This document shows positions 12,665 to 26,165 of a stretch of DNA of 64,000 nt, piece after piece. The stretch is from positions 4,870,441 through 4,934,440 of the forward strand of contig NC_092368.1 of NCBI RefSeq assembly GCF_030848805.1, given 5' to 3'. The stretch comes from Temnothorax longispinosus (taxonomy: Eukaryota; Arthropoda; Insecta; Hymenoptera; Formicidae). Position numbers and translations under genes: made by a program. Each line of letters begins with the position of its first letter. Within the stretch, counting starts at the first letter, position 1. The notes beneath the pieces are model-generated. The model saw only the letters and a list, made by a program, of their open reading frames with translations, made no database searches and was not told the DNA's origin.

Positions 12665-15600
12665 TTCGCGCGAAAACATCACAAAAGGAGGAGTCGCTCG
12701 TTCGAGACACGTCCGAGGTAAGTCCCTTGAGCAAACACAGACGACAGGACACGCCGAATCGAGATATCTCGAGGATGAATCCCACTCGTGACCGGAATAA
12801 CTGACCGCAACCTCCCTCGATACCGTCGTCGGAGCGACTTACAAAAGATAGGATCCCATCGAAACTGGAATTCCGAGTATTCTGTCGAATCTCGAATCCC
12901 GGGTAGAGATTGCCGCTAAGAGGAATATGACGTACAACCGCTCGGCACGTCGGCACAATTCAATTGTAATACATGCGTCTCTGCAATTTTTATTGTGACA
13001 CGCGAGCGAGACGGGATATGTCGTGAAACATGCGAGAATTTCTCGTGATTCGTGATTTATTCTCGATGCCGGGACGGATTTAGTTCTGTAAAAACGTATA
13101 CGCGTAGGATCGATTTTTGCGACTACAAAATTGCAAACGAGATTAAAGCTTTTTGCGATACTGTAATCCCGGTGTATATTTATATAATTCTCAGGCATGT
13201 CATAACGTTTATAATCTAGTCTCCGTTAAAATATTATAACTGAAACATTGTAAACCGCACAGATGCGACATAAAATACCAACTGTGTTGTTACTTTAGAT
13301 TTACTCGGATTAAAAAAAAGCACATTGTACATACGGGACCTTTTGCCGTCGTCGCACAATAAATAATAGTATTATAGTTTAATAATAACGTATTCCGGAG
13401 ATCAATGCATGAGGACTGGATATATCGAGATCAAAGCAGTTTTTAAGTTATAAGCAATAGAGTTAGTGGCGTCCCACAGAATTCAGGCGTTAATATGTTA
13501 ATAGTTAATACCATAAAATATGGTATAATCTTCATGGACCCTTCAAAATAAAATAAAACACAATTTGTCACTCACAGACATCATGCATAAGGACGGAATT
13601 GTGACGAATTTCCTCCTGTTTCTTCCATAGGAATTATAAAACAAATATACGCCAAATTATACTGTAATTTACATTTCAAAATAAATTTGATTGTTTTGTT
13701 TTATTTCGTGTTTTAGTTAACGTCAAAATAATAATTAATTGTGAGAAAATGAGAAAGAGAGAAAGAGATATGCGTTATAACGTATAAATTTATATTTGAA
13801 AACTATAATTATACTTTTGTTTTAATAAATATATTTTGCATAAATTAATATGTACCTAATTATTTTTGACCTTTTCCAATTTTATAATTAAAATAATGTG
13901 TTATATAATTCTAATAAATTAAGAAAATGCAATTGTAAAAAATATATAGCTCGTTTTCTTAAGTTATTAAAATCATTTGATGTAATGAGCAGTAAAAACT
14001 AATATCTCTTAACTTTTAAATATTAGTAACATATGACAAATTAGTATACGTTAAACATAGTTAAGAATCAAAACGCAAGCGACATCTTTAACCAATTTTT
14101 AACTTAAAATTATTTTGATCTCGACATTTTTGTATGAGGATTTTCGATTGTAATTAACGTTTCGAACAGGGTACTGAAATATTGCATAGTAGTTATGGAA
14201 TACTCTATCTATATATATAGATTAACGTCCACATTATTATTTGTTATAAGTTATTAATTATTTTGAACTAAATTAAAATATTTAAAATTTATTACCAGTA
14301 TACAGTAAATTATTGGATTAATCAGTTAATACTAAATACAATTATTTAATATTAATTTCCTATATTTCTATATAAATAACAAACGATAAATGACAGTTGA
14401 TTTGACTTAAATAAATATTACAAATATCGAATTTTATTCCCTCTGGCGACTCTTTCATTGGGAAACAATTTCTACCGGGATAGCCGCGTTGTTGGTTGAC
14501 GATCGCCCGCCTAACTCGCGGTAGAGAAATATACGGTCCTTTGAACCAGCGCGTTAAAAAGAAAAGACGGAGCCGATAGAAAGATGGAATTCTGCGGGAT
14601 ATCGAACATTCGCTCGAAGATGGACGAGCTCTCCGAGGCGGAAAAATATGGCAGGTGGACCGTCCGCGAATCTCCTTGTCGGTTTTCTTTTGATGTCCGG
14701 ACGCGGTTCTAGCGAGAGAAAAGAGAGATCTTAAGGGTCGGAAATCTGTTATGACTCACGACGTGCCACGCTATCGACCCCAATTTTTTTTTATATTGCA
14801 TCACGATATTCACTCTAATGACTGCACACGTAATAAATACCTGGACGGTATATCAAAACTTGGATATTTAATACGAACAATGCAATTGATCCAATTCATT
14901 AAATTACAATATCTTATATATAAATTGAATATTGTTATAAAAATTAAAACAAAAATAATTTCTTAAATTTAATTCATGAAGAATTTCTCTTTCGATATTT
15001 AGAAAACTGTTTTCCACAGTCACAAGAAGTTGCAGATCATATTTTGATTTAAAAACAATTGTAGCACAAATATTCTTATGCATTTTTTTGAACTTATTGA
15101 GAATACTATATAATTGGTGCTCGATATTCGCTGATTTTATTCTATCAGCATTTCTTATAAAAACAAAATAAATTTTTGTCGAAAAAAGCTATCGATCTCT
15201 GCTACCCTCCACTTGATTGATCTGATCAAGATAGTGTTTGAAACTCATGTAAAAAGGATGATCCAAAGCACGGGTCAAGAGGCGGATAAAAAATACCGAA
15301 GAGGCAACAAAGAATATGGAAATGGAGATGCCCGTCGTGCGGTTGATGGACAGCTTCTCGAGTCTTGCTCACGGCGTCTGTTCGAAGAATATCGCGATAT
15401 TTTCTCGTACGATAGAATTTCGCTCGTTTCTCTGGCGCTGCGGTTGAAAATAGACCGAGATTCAATTTAAAAAATAAATTTGCGCTAGAGAATTTTTGTG
15501 TCAGATCGGAATTTATCACCTTAATGTAGCCGTCTATTTGCCAAAAAACATTGTGTGAGATCTTTGAAAATTTTTCTTTAAAAAACAAGACTATCTTAAT

Positions 15601-18600
15601 AATGCACAATTTCTTATCTTGGCAAAGAATTAACGTATCATTCGGTGACATGTTTGATTTTCATGCTTGATATTTCCATTGAAAATAAAATCAATTTTAT
15701 TACAAAGATTATTTAAAAAATTATATTTAACGAATATTAAAATCCGTATCAAATGGCTGTTATTGAATTTTTAACTCATCTTGAGAACTGTGAAGAAATT
15801 CGACAATTAAATGCTCTTATTCTCTTAAATAACAATCCTCTTAATGTGAAAATGTAGTGATTAATTGTTTTCACAAACTGCAAAAGTACTTAAATAACAA
15901 AAAAATCTAACTTACCGGAAGTATTGCGCTATGATAAAAAAAAATTTTAGTTCACAATTATAACTTTTCTCGTATTAAATAGAAGTCGAGCGACGCTTTA
16001 GATTGTTTCCACAAGAAAGAGCAGCGACCTATTTACTATTTTTACTGCGTTAAACGAAACGCAATATACGAGTCATAATGCAGCCGCACAAGTTTTCGAC
16101 CAATGCAATGAGAGTTTTCCATCGCCCGTTAGCTTTTCGCGGAGTTTTCACGAAGAGATCGCAAATATATTTAATGTCATGCGACGGAGGAAACGTAATA
16201 TGGCAGGGTAAGTCTTCGTCGCATTCGTTTTCTGCTCTTTAAACGATCAACGTTTCTCGGAATGGGCGATCGCAAGATTTCCTTGGAAAACAGGATGCTT
16301 TGAAATCTCTGTGAGACTTCTTCCGACTAATGAGTGTCATGCTGTTTTCGCAGAGCGGAGAATAAAAGAAAATAAAAGATCGGTTCCCTATTTTCGCAAA
16401 TATAAATTCCAAATTTTACTTTCTGTTTCTGATACCAATTAAATGTTATCCTCACTACGTAACAATAATAAAATTGCACAAAGTTCAATATCGTTTAACA
16501 TGAATAAACATAGAAAAAAAACAGCTATATATTTTTAAAACATTACGTAGAATTATAAAATTGTTTGCGTAAAAAAATGTTATATAAAAAAAGAATGGTA
16601 AGAATAAATTGTTCATTAATTAAGAAATTCTATCAATATTGTATTTTAATTAAAAGGAAAATTTATATAACTGATGTGAAAATATCTTAAAGTTTATGGA
16701 AAAATCAACAATATATCGTACTTGCTATCGTACTTTCCGTAATAAGAGCTGTAACATGTCGTAGAAGAACCAAGTTCCGCACTTCTGTGGCACAAGTTTC
16801 ACGCGGATCCGCCATCATCCTTCAGACCTGTCCGGCGGCGAAGTTTTCGGATTGGACGATCCATTATTGAGGCTCGTTTCGTCTCTGATTCATGATTTTT
16901 TTAGAATCGCACCTAACCGCGAGCCCGAGGCAAACTTCTGCCATCCTTCCTCCTTTTATGTCTTTCCTCGTCCGCTCGGCCGAGCCGCGTTTTCCGCTTC
17001 GAGAGAAACTTTCCGGATCGCATCGGTCTGCGGATACGGAAATGCGTCGACTCCGCTGAGCGTACGTTTTCATTATCATGTAATGACGAATCATAGCTGA
17101 GATAAATCCACAAGATTCGGGAAAGAAGTGCATGGATGGATAATATACATTTATCAAAAGTCTGTTAATACCGATTTTTTTTTATAATACGGAACTAGAC
17201 GGAATAATACGGAACTAGATTCTTCTCGACAAAAATGCTCCATAAGATGTAACTACGCGAATATTGACGTCACTAATTACGCGGCTACATATTTAGCGAG
17301 TTAAGCTTCAACTGGCGCTATAAATGCCGTTTTAAAATGAAAGAGACTTTACTTTGACAGAAACTTAATTTACACATTAATTACCAGGACATTTAAAGGT
17401 AAAACTTATAAAGTTGCGGTCTCGCGAAATGTTCATTAGAAGTCTGCTCCAGATACATAAACAAAAATTTTTTTAACGTCTAGCGTTAACAGTAAAAGCA
17501 CACAATGCTAAAATAGCTTAATTTGCGATAAATTAATAACTATATGCTCGCTAACTTGTTTACCAATTTAGCAAATACATTTCTTCTCGTCGTTCTTTGT
17601 ACAAATTAATGGTGGAACAAAACGCATTTGTCAAGTTAGTAAGCGAGCAAACTAGTTAAGCGAGGAGCATTGTATTGCATGAAAAAGAAACTCCTTAGTC
17701 CCTTAGCGGCATCGCGGAACAAAGATGCGTTTATGTCGGGGAGTTAAGGAACACGCGAAAAATATACCGGACGAACGCTCGTTTGCCAGCGGCAGACAGA
17801 GGTACACGAGCGAATAGAAGAACGGGAGCGAGACTCGACCCGATGGGAAATGGCGGTCGGGCCGCGCCCGAGTCGCAGCGGCGGGGCTCTGAATTTTCTA
17901 TGGAATTTGCTAACGATAAAATACGAGCTCGCCCGTTCCGTCATACTAAATTTCAGAATGTGTCCGCCTGGCTTCGTTCTTCCTATTCGAGGGCCACCCT
18001 TTCTCGCCGCCCCCTCCCTCCCGCATAGAGGACACGAGGCGACGTGGAACATCGTTCGCGGGATATATCCATCATCCTCGAGCTCCGCGGTATTTAATTT
18101 TCATGAAAGATTCCGGATCATAGACGCGTTCGAGAAGAAAAACAGTCGGGAAAGAGATGACTACCGTTTATCGAGGACGGCGCAAGAAGGGTAAACTCAG
18201 AAGAAAAGGCTTTGACGATGAAAGTGACTTTCAGGTATTATCCCCCGTTAACCCTCGGCGTGAGCGTTAGAAAATTCTCCGTCAGTGAGCGACGTGCTTC
18301 GATGTATTTTTTATATAGGTAATATAACTAACGGACTGACAGCAAAAAAATGTATATTATAATAGATAAGTATTTTCTTACTACAAGATTTTATTTAATG
18401 TTCATTAAAAAACCTAATTGATGCATTAATTATATTAAAAGTCAAAAACGTTACATATTTTAAATATTTGGTTGTATTTGTATCTGATATAAATTATTAT
18501 CTTTGAAATATTAATTCTCATAAATTTATCGATATGCACTTTTAATATATCTTTCTAATTAAACATGTTAATTATAAATATATATAGATTTATTATAAAA

Positions 18601-21600
18601 GACTTGCATTACTATTTATTGTCATATTAGAGTTATATTCTATCTGTACGTGCGATATTCTAAAAATATCTCGAACGAAATTAGATGTAAAGAGGCTTGA
18701 TTATATTTTCCTTTTTCGATAATGAGATGCACGTCACGGAAAAACGAGGAAGGAGATCAAGGATGACAAAGCCGGTTTTTGGGTGCCTTCGGCCGTGTCG
18801 GGTATTTTCGATCCTCTCGAGAGTATCGTGCCCACTCTTTCTTCCTGAAAGCTGATGAGTAATCATCGATAAAGGAGCTTAAACGAGGATATCCAGCGTG
18901 AAGTATCGATTTCAGGGAATCACGCAGTATCACTTGGCCTGACGAGACGCAATTCCAGCGATTCCGACGCAATGCGTCCCGTTCGGGATTACAGGATCTA
19001 GCTATATCTTTCGAAAAGCTCGCAGGTGAGAAGGATCGAAAGGACGCAGAAGTTCGCTCGAGAATGCAAACGATCACGAAGTTCGTGGAATTAATATCAT
19101 TATCGATTCTATTCGTTTCTAATTCAACATGTAATACTTTCATGGAGTTTTTACAGAAATATTTTTACGTCATTTCCAATAAATCAATTCAACTTATTTG
19201 TTTCTGTGCTGTTCCTATGAGAAAGCGATTAATTTTTTAAACGTATGGCCTCGATTAAATTTCAACACAGATAACTAATTAATTAGTACACCTATGCAAG
19301 TTCGTGCGCGCACGCATGCACACACGCGATAAGTAGAAAGACAACTACTGAGCGATCAATTAAGTGGATAAAGGCCAACACGGCCGTACATTAAATAAGT
19401 GGGCAGGATAGGTGAGACAGAGACAAGAGATTGTAGGAAACTAATTTGGCCGTAAGCGGCGATTAGGCATCCCCGAGGCGCGCGTAGAAGGAGATGGGGA
19501 GGATCTAGCGCTCGTCAAAATCTAAAGTAAATCCTAATCGGATTAGCATGAGTCGACTCAACACCCGAGCAGCTTTTGTTCCCAAGTTTCAACGACGACG
19601 TCTTAGGTCTTGGGGCTCCTTGGGGCGTGCGTCTCCTTTACCAAATGAGCTAACGACTCGAAGTCTCGAGGCAGGAAAATTGCAACAGCGATGAGTAAGC
19701 GCAGTGGTATATAGAGGAGCATGCGATGCGCGATACATCGAGAAACATCGCTGATGCGAGCGGGATAGTTTATTTTCGGCTTATGAGAATAACTTTTTTA
19801 ATAAGCAACTTGAAAGTGGTGGATATAGAAAACTTAATTAAAGGGGTCGAGGAAAGAGAAACGGCGCGGCGACACGTAAAGACGCGTGAACTGTAGTTTC
19901 GTAAGATAATTGTAATCAGTAGATGCAAGAAAGGGAACAAAACGAAGAGAAAATAAAAGGCGAGAAAAGAGAGAGAAAGGTAGAAACATAAGCGTTGGAT
20001 ATCGCGTCAATGAGTTTAGTCATGATAGGGTTGTTTCAACTCTCGCTCCGAGAACGGATATACCCTGCAGCTGAGGTGCAACGGATCCTATGCTCCTTCC
20101 TTCCATGTATATGCACACACAGATACATATATACGATACATATACTATCACAATGTCCGTCGCTCGCTTCTCTCTACATCGAGGAGTACCGTGTGGCTCT
20201 GAATTAACTCGAGCTCGGAAGCGCTCCGACGGACGCTGCGCTCGCGCGCGTCGAAGCGTAAAACGAAGCTCCACCGCTACCGCGATGTTTCGATGGCCTT
20301 TCGCCTGCGAGATGTATCCCTATTCGATTACATTCCTCCCGCCTGGGTCGCCCGAACGAGTTCGGGATACTCAGCCCGGGCACTAACAACGAGGGTAGAT
20401 TGTTTAAGTTAGCGACGCGCGACGACCCGACTCATTCCGCGACGCTTGGCCGAGTTCTGATTAAAAGAAAACAGCGCCGATCGGCCAACTTTGAAATGGC
20501 ACTCGATTTTGACGCAATCTTCGCATTTGGTGTGCGTGCGTTTATTTAGTGAAATAGTCCAATCCTTCAGCGTGATACTCGAACTAATCGATTAATTTTC
20601 TTCGACTGAAAATTGAAGTTTACGAGTTGTGCCTTTAATATCTATAATAGATAGATTGAAAAAATTTATGATGGATGAGATGAGATAAATTAGGAACAGA
20701 ATGATATATCGAGATTTTTTGAAAAGTTCTTTTTAGTAACGCACGATGACTAATTGATGATTAATTCGATTTACGATGTTTCCTTCACTCTAATAAACTA
20801 CGCAAATACATACTTATCGTCGGAGTTACAAAAAGAATTGTTTTAAATAATAGTGGAAAAGTTTCGAGAAGTAACGTTGTCTAACTTTATAAATAAAGAA
20901 AGTGTTGAATATTTAAAAGTCTGCCCCTTTAGAATACATTGATCTTGTCGGTTCTCGTCTGAACAGGATACGAAATCGGCAACCTGCGTTTTAAATCAAC
21001 TTAACGGCCGATCGATGTTCAAATTGGGTTAGGTGCTTCGTGAAAGCTTCTCGCTACGGTGCACCATGGAGACCTTCTCCTTGGGAACCGAGATATTGCT
21101 CCGATTCTATTAAGAGACAAGAGCGACAAGCCCGTCTTGGACTTTCGGCGCTTTCCAGAAGCCGCCTCTCGAACTTCCACTTTGGCCGCACGGCAAAACC
21201 AGCATGGCAAATACGCACTACCAACGATCGGAGGTATTATGAAACTGGGACGAAGCTGTAAATCACTTATTAGGGATATAGCGAGCACGGGCTTCGAGGA
21301 ACAAAATGTATTGTCATTATGGTAGATAAGAAGCTTGGCGGATCAAAAGGTGCGCTTATACATGAACTTTATAACTAGAATCACAGTTTTATCAAAGAAG
21401 CTCGTTTTAATTAGCAATTATAATAGTTTTGTTCAAAATGTGTGTGTTTGTTGGTTCGTTTACTAAAGTTAAATATTTCGTGTCAAGAACAGAGAGAGAA
21501 CGAATATATTGTTATTCGGTTCAACGTATATATATTAATCCCTACTCGACTATTTGAACATTAATATTCCATTTATTCCCGAGGTTCTATTTAAACATTT

Positions 21601-21764
21601 TCAATACTTCCAGCGATTATGTACGAGCGCATGTGCGGTAATTACATTTGATTTCGCCTGTACACCGGATAATGTTATTCGTCATTATGGAAACGCGAAA
21701 CGCTGTTACATAACTTTCTATAAAGTGGAAATTGAACTTTCGCCAGCGATTTGCAGCGAGTGTT

Positions 21765-24700
21765 AGGTGGTTTAGACGGCATTGGGGGATACCCTGTTTC
21801 CTGTGTGTCCTTTGTTTCGTTTTCTGTTTGTGTCAACATTTATTTGGTGTTCGGATGTGTTGTTTTTGGGTGTTAGGTGGTTCTTTATGGTTTTGTGCAT
21901 CAATGCTTCTTCGCGGGTTAGAGCTTTGGATAGGTTGTATTTTTGTTTTTTTTTGATTTTGTATATGTTGAGCATTTTCTGTCGGTATGCTATTGTGGGG
22001 ACTTATTATCTGGTATTGTTTTATTCTTTTCCTTTCTCTTTTTGTTCGTTTTTATTAGATTGTTTTGTATAGTGTGTTGCTAGACGTGTGTCTGTATTCT
22101 TTTGTGTGTGATTGTGGTTTATTTCTTTGTCATTTTTTTGTTTTATTATTTTTTTATTCACTAATTTTCATCTTTTCTATCTTTTTTTTGCATTTTGTGT
22201 TTTTTCTTCCGTTGTTTCTTCTGTTTTTGTTGGTTGTATTTTAGACTCTTTCATGGGCTTTTTTTGATTTCTTTCCAACCGTATATTCGGTGGTTTTGTT
22301 CTTTTATTTGTTTAAAAAATAACAAAATCTCATTAAACTAATTCGAGTTATTTGTAATGAGATCTCTCTGTTGCGATTCTTCATTTTGTCGAGATTGTGT
22401 TCTAATTGATTTTTTTCTCGTTTTAAGTATCTATCTTGCTTCCTTACAAAAGATTGGTTGTTTCGGCGTTTACTGATTCCAGTGAATTGTTAAGATTAGC
22501 TTGTCATTGTCAGTAGGTCCAAGGGGCAACGATAGAGGCCCCTTTCCGCGGGGGGCGGGGAGAAGCGAAAGATAGAGAGCAGGGAGGAGCAGTGCCGAAG
22601 GGCCGCAGGGGAGGCCAGGGGGGGGAACCAAAATCCGAGCCGTGGGCATAGGTCCTATTACAGGTGCAGTCACCATGTGAGGCAGATCGAAAACGGGGGA
22701 TGCGGCGTTGTCACTGGACGGAGTGTTTGTGGTTGGATTGGTGGAAGTGTGATCTAGTGGTTTTAAAAAAAAGCTGTGAGGCGTGCTTGTCTGGGGCGGG
22801 GGTCTTAAGGGGTTGGAGTGTTAGTCTTAAGAGGATGAGCTTGATTAGGTTGCATTGGTAGGAATTTGGTTATTGTGGTTGGTGTGGGATGTGGGGTGAG
22901 ATCTTGCGTCAGTTTTACGGTGTGGGGGGAGGAGGGGGGAGGAAGTGATTTGGAGCACTTTTGGTGGTTGGTTAGATGCCGTCGGATGCAGTGACGGGAA
23001 GTTTTAGGCTAGCGGATGTGGTTAAAAAAGAGTTTGGTTTTTCCTTGGTTTGGTTTTGGTGGGTGGGGGGCTCTCGTCTGATAAAGATATATTGGGGGTG
23101 CTGCTTGGCACTTTACATCCAAGTAAGCTACTTAAGGTGGCTGCGAAGAGAAAAAAGCGGAATAAAGCTCGTAACCACGAAGAACGGGTAAAGGGCACAG
23201 ACAAAAGCATCATGAAGAGTCGTGGACCAGAAGAGGGGGCACGAGAGTGAGTAGGAAGCGAGCTCCACGATGCAGCACGACGGCAAAACCCAGGCGTTAC
23301 AGGAAGTATCCACCGACTCAGACAAGCCAACACACAAACAAACCCAAGACAGCCTATCGAATACACACTCTAAAGAACATACAAACAAAACGGACCGAGA
23401 GGGCCACATGCAGATGCGCAGGCCAGATGGAAGCGTAGCCTGTGCTCTTAAGTAGACTGGACATCCGCTGTATGGGACGGCGCCCCGCCAAATTGCCGGG
23501 GAACAAAGTTGGCCAATGGTTTGTGAAGCAAATAGCGAGGTGTAGAATCGTGATGGGGGGAACAAAACACGCAGGGGTTAGGCGAGATGGGGTTCGGGGT
23601 CACATCTGACCGATCCCGAAAACCACACAAAAGCGGGGAAGGCGGAAACAAGGACGGGGGGAAACCACACGGATGGGTGAAGAGTATGCTATAGTACAGT
23701 AGCGGTGAGGTCGCATTGGTCGCTGGAGGGCCTCGTTGTGGAGAAAAGAAAGGAGGCGAGAAAGTGTGACTGGGGGGAATAAAGGACGAAAATGGAACAG
23801 AAAAGGGAGGGAGTAAAGGAGTAAAAAACGTTCGAAAAAACGAAGGAAGAAATGGTAGTGCACAATCAAACCGAAAAGAAAGCAAAGGAGAGACACGTCC
23901 TCTTTGGCCGTGTTTATTGGGTGGGTGGGGTGCAGGCATGCCAGAAACAATTCTGTCTTTTCTTGTTTGTCCTTTGGGACACGGGGGACCTTTTTTCGAG
24001 TTTGGATGTTTGTCTTTTTTCTCACGAGAAATCACGACGAGCCCTTTCTAAAAGGAGACAGGCACTGTGTCTTTCTTGTGGCTTTTGTTTTTGCTGTGTC
24101 TTGTGAGAACCGCAAGAGGCGCACCGGCTTTTTTTGTATTTTGTTGTTTTTTGGAGGGGGCGTGGGGCTTTTTGTACAAACCGGGGGGGGCGGAACACAC
24201 AGGGGCTTCCCGGGTGGTGTTGGCGTCGAAGGACGATTACCCGTGGCCATGGGGTTGCGGGGATAGGTCAATCAGGGTGCTACATGACGGCGTGTCCCAG
24301 GCTTTTGTTGTCGTGAGTGGCCTCATGGACCGTATAAAGTGTGGGAAGTGGGGTTTTGGTTGATGCGGTGTTTGGTATGTGGCGGGTTCATTGTATCATG
24401 GAAGGTGACACGGCTTTTTTGGACTTAGGGAACGAGGGTGGCGTTGGGGCTGGGAGGCGCAGGTGCAATTGGGGCAGGATTTGGAACAGCAAGGAGTTGG
24501 TGGTGGCGGCGCAAGGTTGTGCTATCTAACATTCGGCTCACAGATGGGGTAAGCGGAATAACATCGGGGCCTTTGTGGCCCGGCGAGGGATAACGTGGAG
24601 CTGAACGGCGCCTCTCCAACGAAGAAACTTGGTCCCGTTCGTGTCGCTGGGGGAGCGCTATTCGGGGCGTTGGGTGCTCGGATGGTAACGTTCCACCAAA

Positions 24701-26165
24701 GTTTGGACTACGGAGAAACTCCGCTGGGCTATCGTGGTACCTGTTGCTTCGGTGTATTGTACTCTTGTTCGGTGCGGATCGGGCTTTCGACTTTACGGAG
24801 TTTGGGGGCACTTGCCTGGCCCCTCCTAAGGAGATGTGTTGTGTGCTGATGGAGTTCGCGGCGCCGACAACCACGTTGTGACAAGCAGGGGCGTACATGA
24901 AAAACGGATCCTTGGTTGGGGGTGTGGGGTGTTAAATCTGTTTATCGGTCGGCTGGAGGTCTGACCTGCTAGTTTTGTGGTGGTGGATGGTGTGGGGCTG
25001 GCGCAGGTGGTTCCGGAGGGCAAGGCCCGGCGGGACGCTGAGCGCAAGCGGCAGAGGGAAGCCCCGGGAACAGATATCCATGCATAGCGCGGTGAAGCCT
25101 ACATCAGAGAAGCCTCAACAATTGTGGCGGTCGGAAATGCGTGGGATCACGTAAGCTCGGGCTCGCCGAGTAGTTAAGGGGGTGTGTGGGCGGGTTTGGG
25201 AGCGCACAAGAGTAGGGAAGACAAAGAAATAAACAGAAGGACGAGGGACAAGCCATGGAGCGGAAGGGGGAGGTGGAAAAGATGGATAGGGATGCTGGTA
25301 GTGATCCGAGTGGTGGTTGGCTAGGTTTCGAGGGCGGAGACATGTGGGTTGTTGTTGGGGGTGGGTGGTTTGGTTGTTTGGGGTTGTTTGTGTTTGGGTG
25401 GTTTGGGCAGGGGCTTTACTGAATTAAAGTGTACGAGGCTCTCTCGATGGGCTAGCAAAACATGGGTGTCTTTAGAGGGTTTGTCGTTTTGGTGTATGGT
25501 GTTTGTTCGTGAGTGTTGCGAGGTTTGTGGGATGTGCCACTACAGCTGTGCGATGTGACGGTCGGATCGCTCTCGTTAAATGTGGTAAGGGAGAGGTTTG
25601 AACGAGGATGCGCGCCCCGAACTCCGTGCGTTAACCCCTCTGGGTCCCAAGAACATTAAATGTGTTGGTAAAAACTGTCATTGTGACGGAGTAAGGAGGC
25701 GGGACAACAGAGACAATTCAGGGGGGCTAAGGTAGCGATCCGCTCCGTGACGATTCTGGCAATGAGAGTGTCACGTTGTACGAGGTCCATAGTTTGACTC
25801 GGAATCCTAAGGAATCTGATGCTGATGACTACCGGAAACGTGCGATTAACTTGGTGCAATTTTGGTGTCTGGTTCTTCTGGCGGCTTGAGTGTGTGGGGT
25901 CGAAGATAGCGACCCCGTGGGCATCTAGACCCTTGTCTCGCACTTGTGAAGGTCCTGCTGTCACTGCGCCGTGGGGCTCGCACGAAAAGACGCCCGGTGG
26001 CCCCAAAAATGCGTGGCGCTCCACAGTTTCGCCTTTCCGAACTGCCGACTTCTTGCGTCGTAACTGTAACATCAATCACAGGAATATCTCAAGTAAAACA
26101 ATCAAATAGGCAATATCCGATTCTTGTTTAATCTATTATTCGGGGGGGGGGAGGGGAGGGGTAGC
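21765..26165. other. Compositionally foreign G/T- then G/A-rich block, probable decayed retroelement
   Basis: Base composition changes abruptly near 21765 and returns to background just past a G-run at 26142. The block opens with a T-rich section with strong G and T excess (21.8-22.4 kb). A section with long G runs follows (22.5-22.7 kb), then G- and A-rich sequence (23.1-23.9 kb), then more G-rich sequence. The marked G-over-C excess on the plus strand is typical of the sense strand of some non-LTR retrotransposons. Short lysine- and arginine-rich or acidic readings occur, for example near 23120-23250 and around 25250-25330, where MERKGEVEKMDRDAGS can be read. No reverse transcriptase, endonuclease or zinc-knuckle array was recognised, and every frame is broken. 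No target-site duplication or poly(A) tail was found. Alternatives are a foreign insertion or an assembly error. Confidence 0.4.
26142..26161 (+). repeat. G-run cluster, potential G-quadruplex
   Basis: Ten Gs, an A, four Gs, an A and four more Gs occur in a row. This meets the usual requirement of four runs of three or more Gs with short loops. It marks the right-hand edge of the compositionally foreign block. Confidence 0.8.

Larger units (their letters stand above)
6910..21764. other. About 15 kb of non-coding DNA, no supported gene
   Basis: AT-rich tracts (for example 13.5-14.5 kb and 16.4-16.7 kb) alternate with CpG-rich patches (8.0-8.7, 10.0-10.5, 10.9-11.8, 16.8-17.1, 17.7-18.2, 18.7-19.1 and 20.0-20.4 kb). 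The patches generate many overlapping chance frames on both strands. A few orphan donor-like sites with short open frames are reported as findings, but none is supported as an exon. A tRNA-like degraded segment near 19.6 kb is also only a finding. Confidence 0.55.

Noticed and set aside
23448..24035. 195-codon minus-strand frame, proline- and serine-rich
   Set aside because: It lies within the G-rich foreign block, where C-rich complement codons give Pro and Ser and few stops. No motif was recognised.
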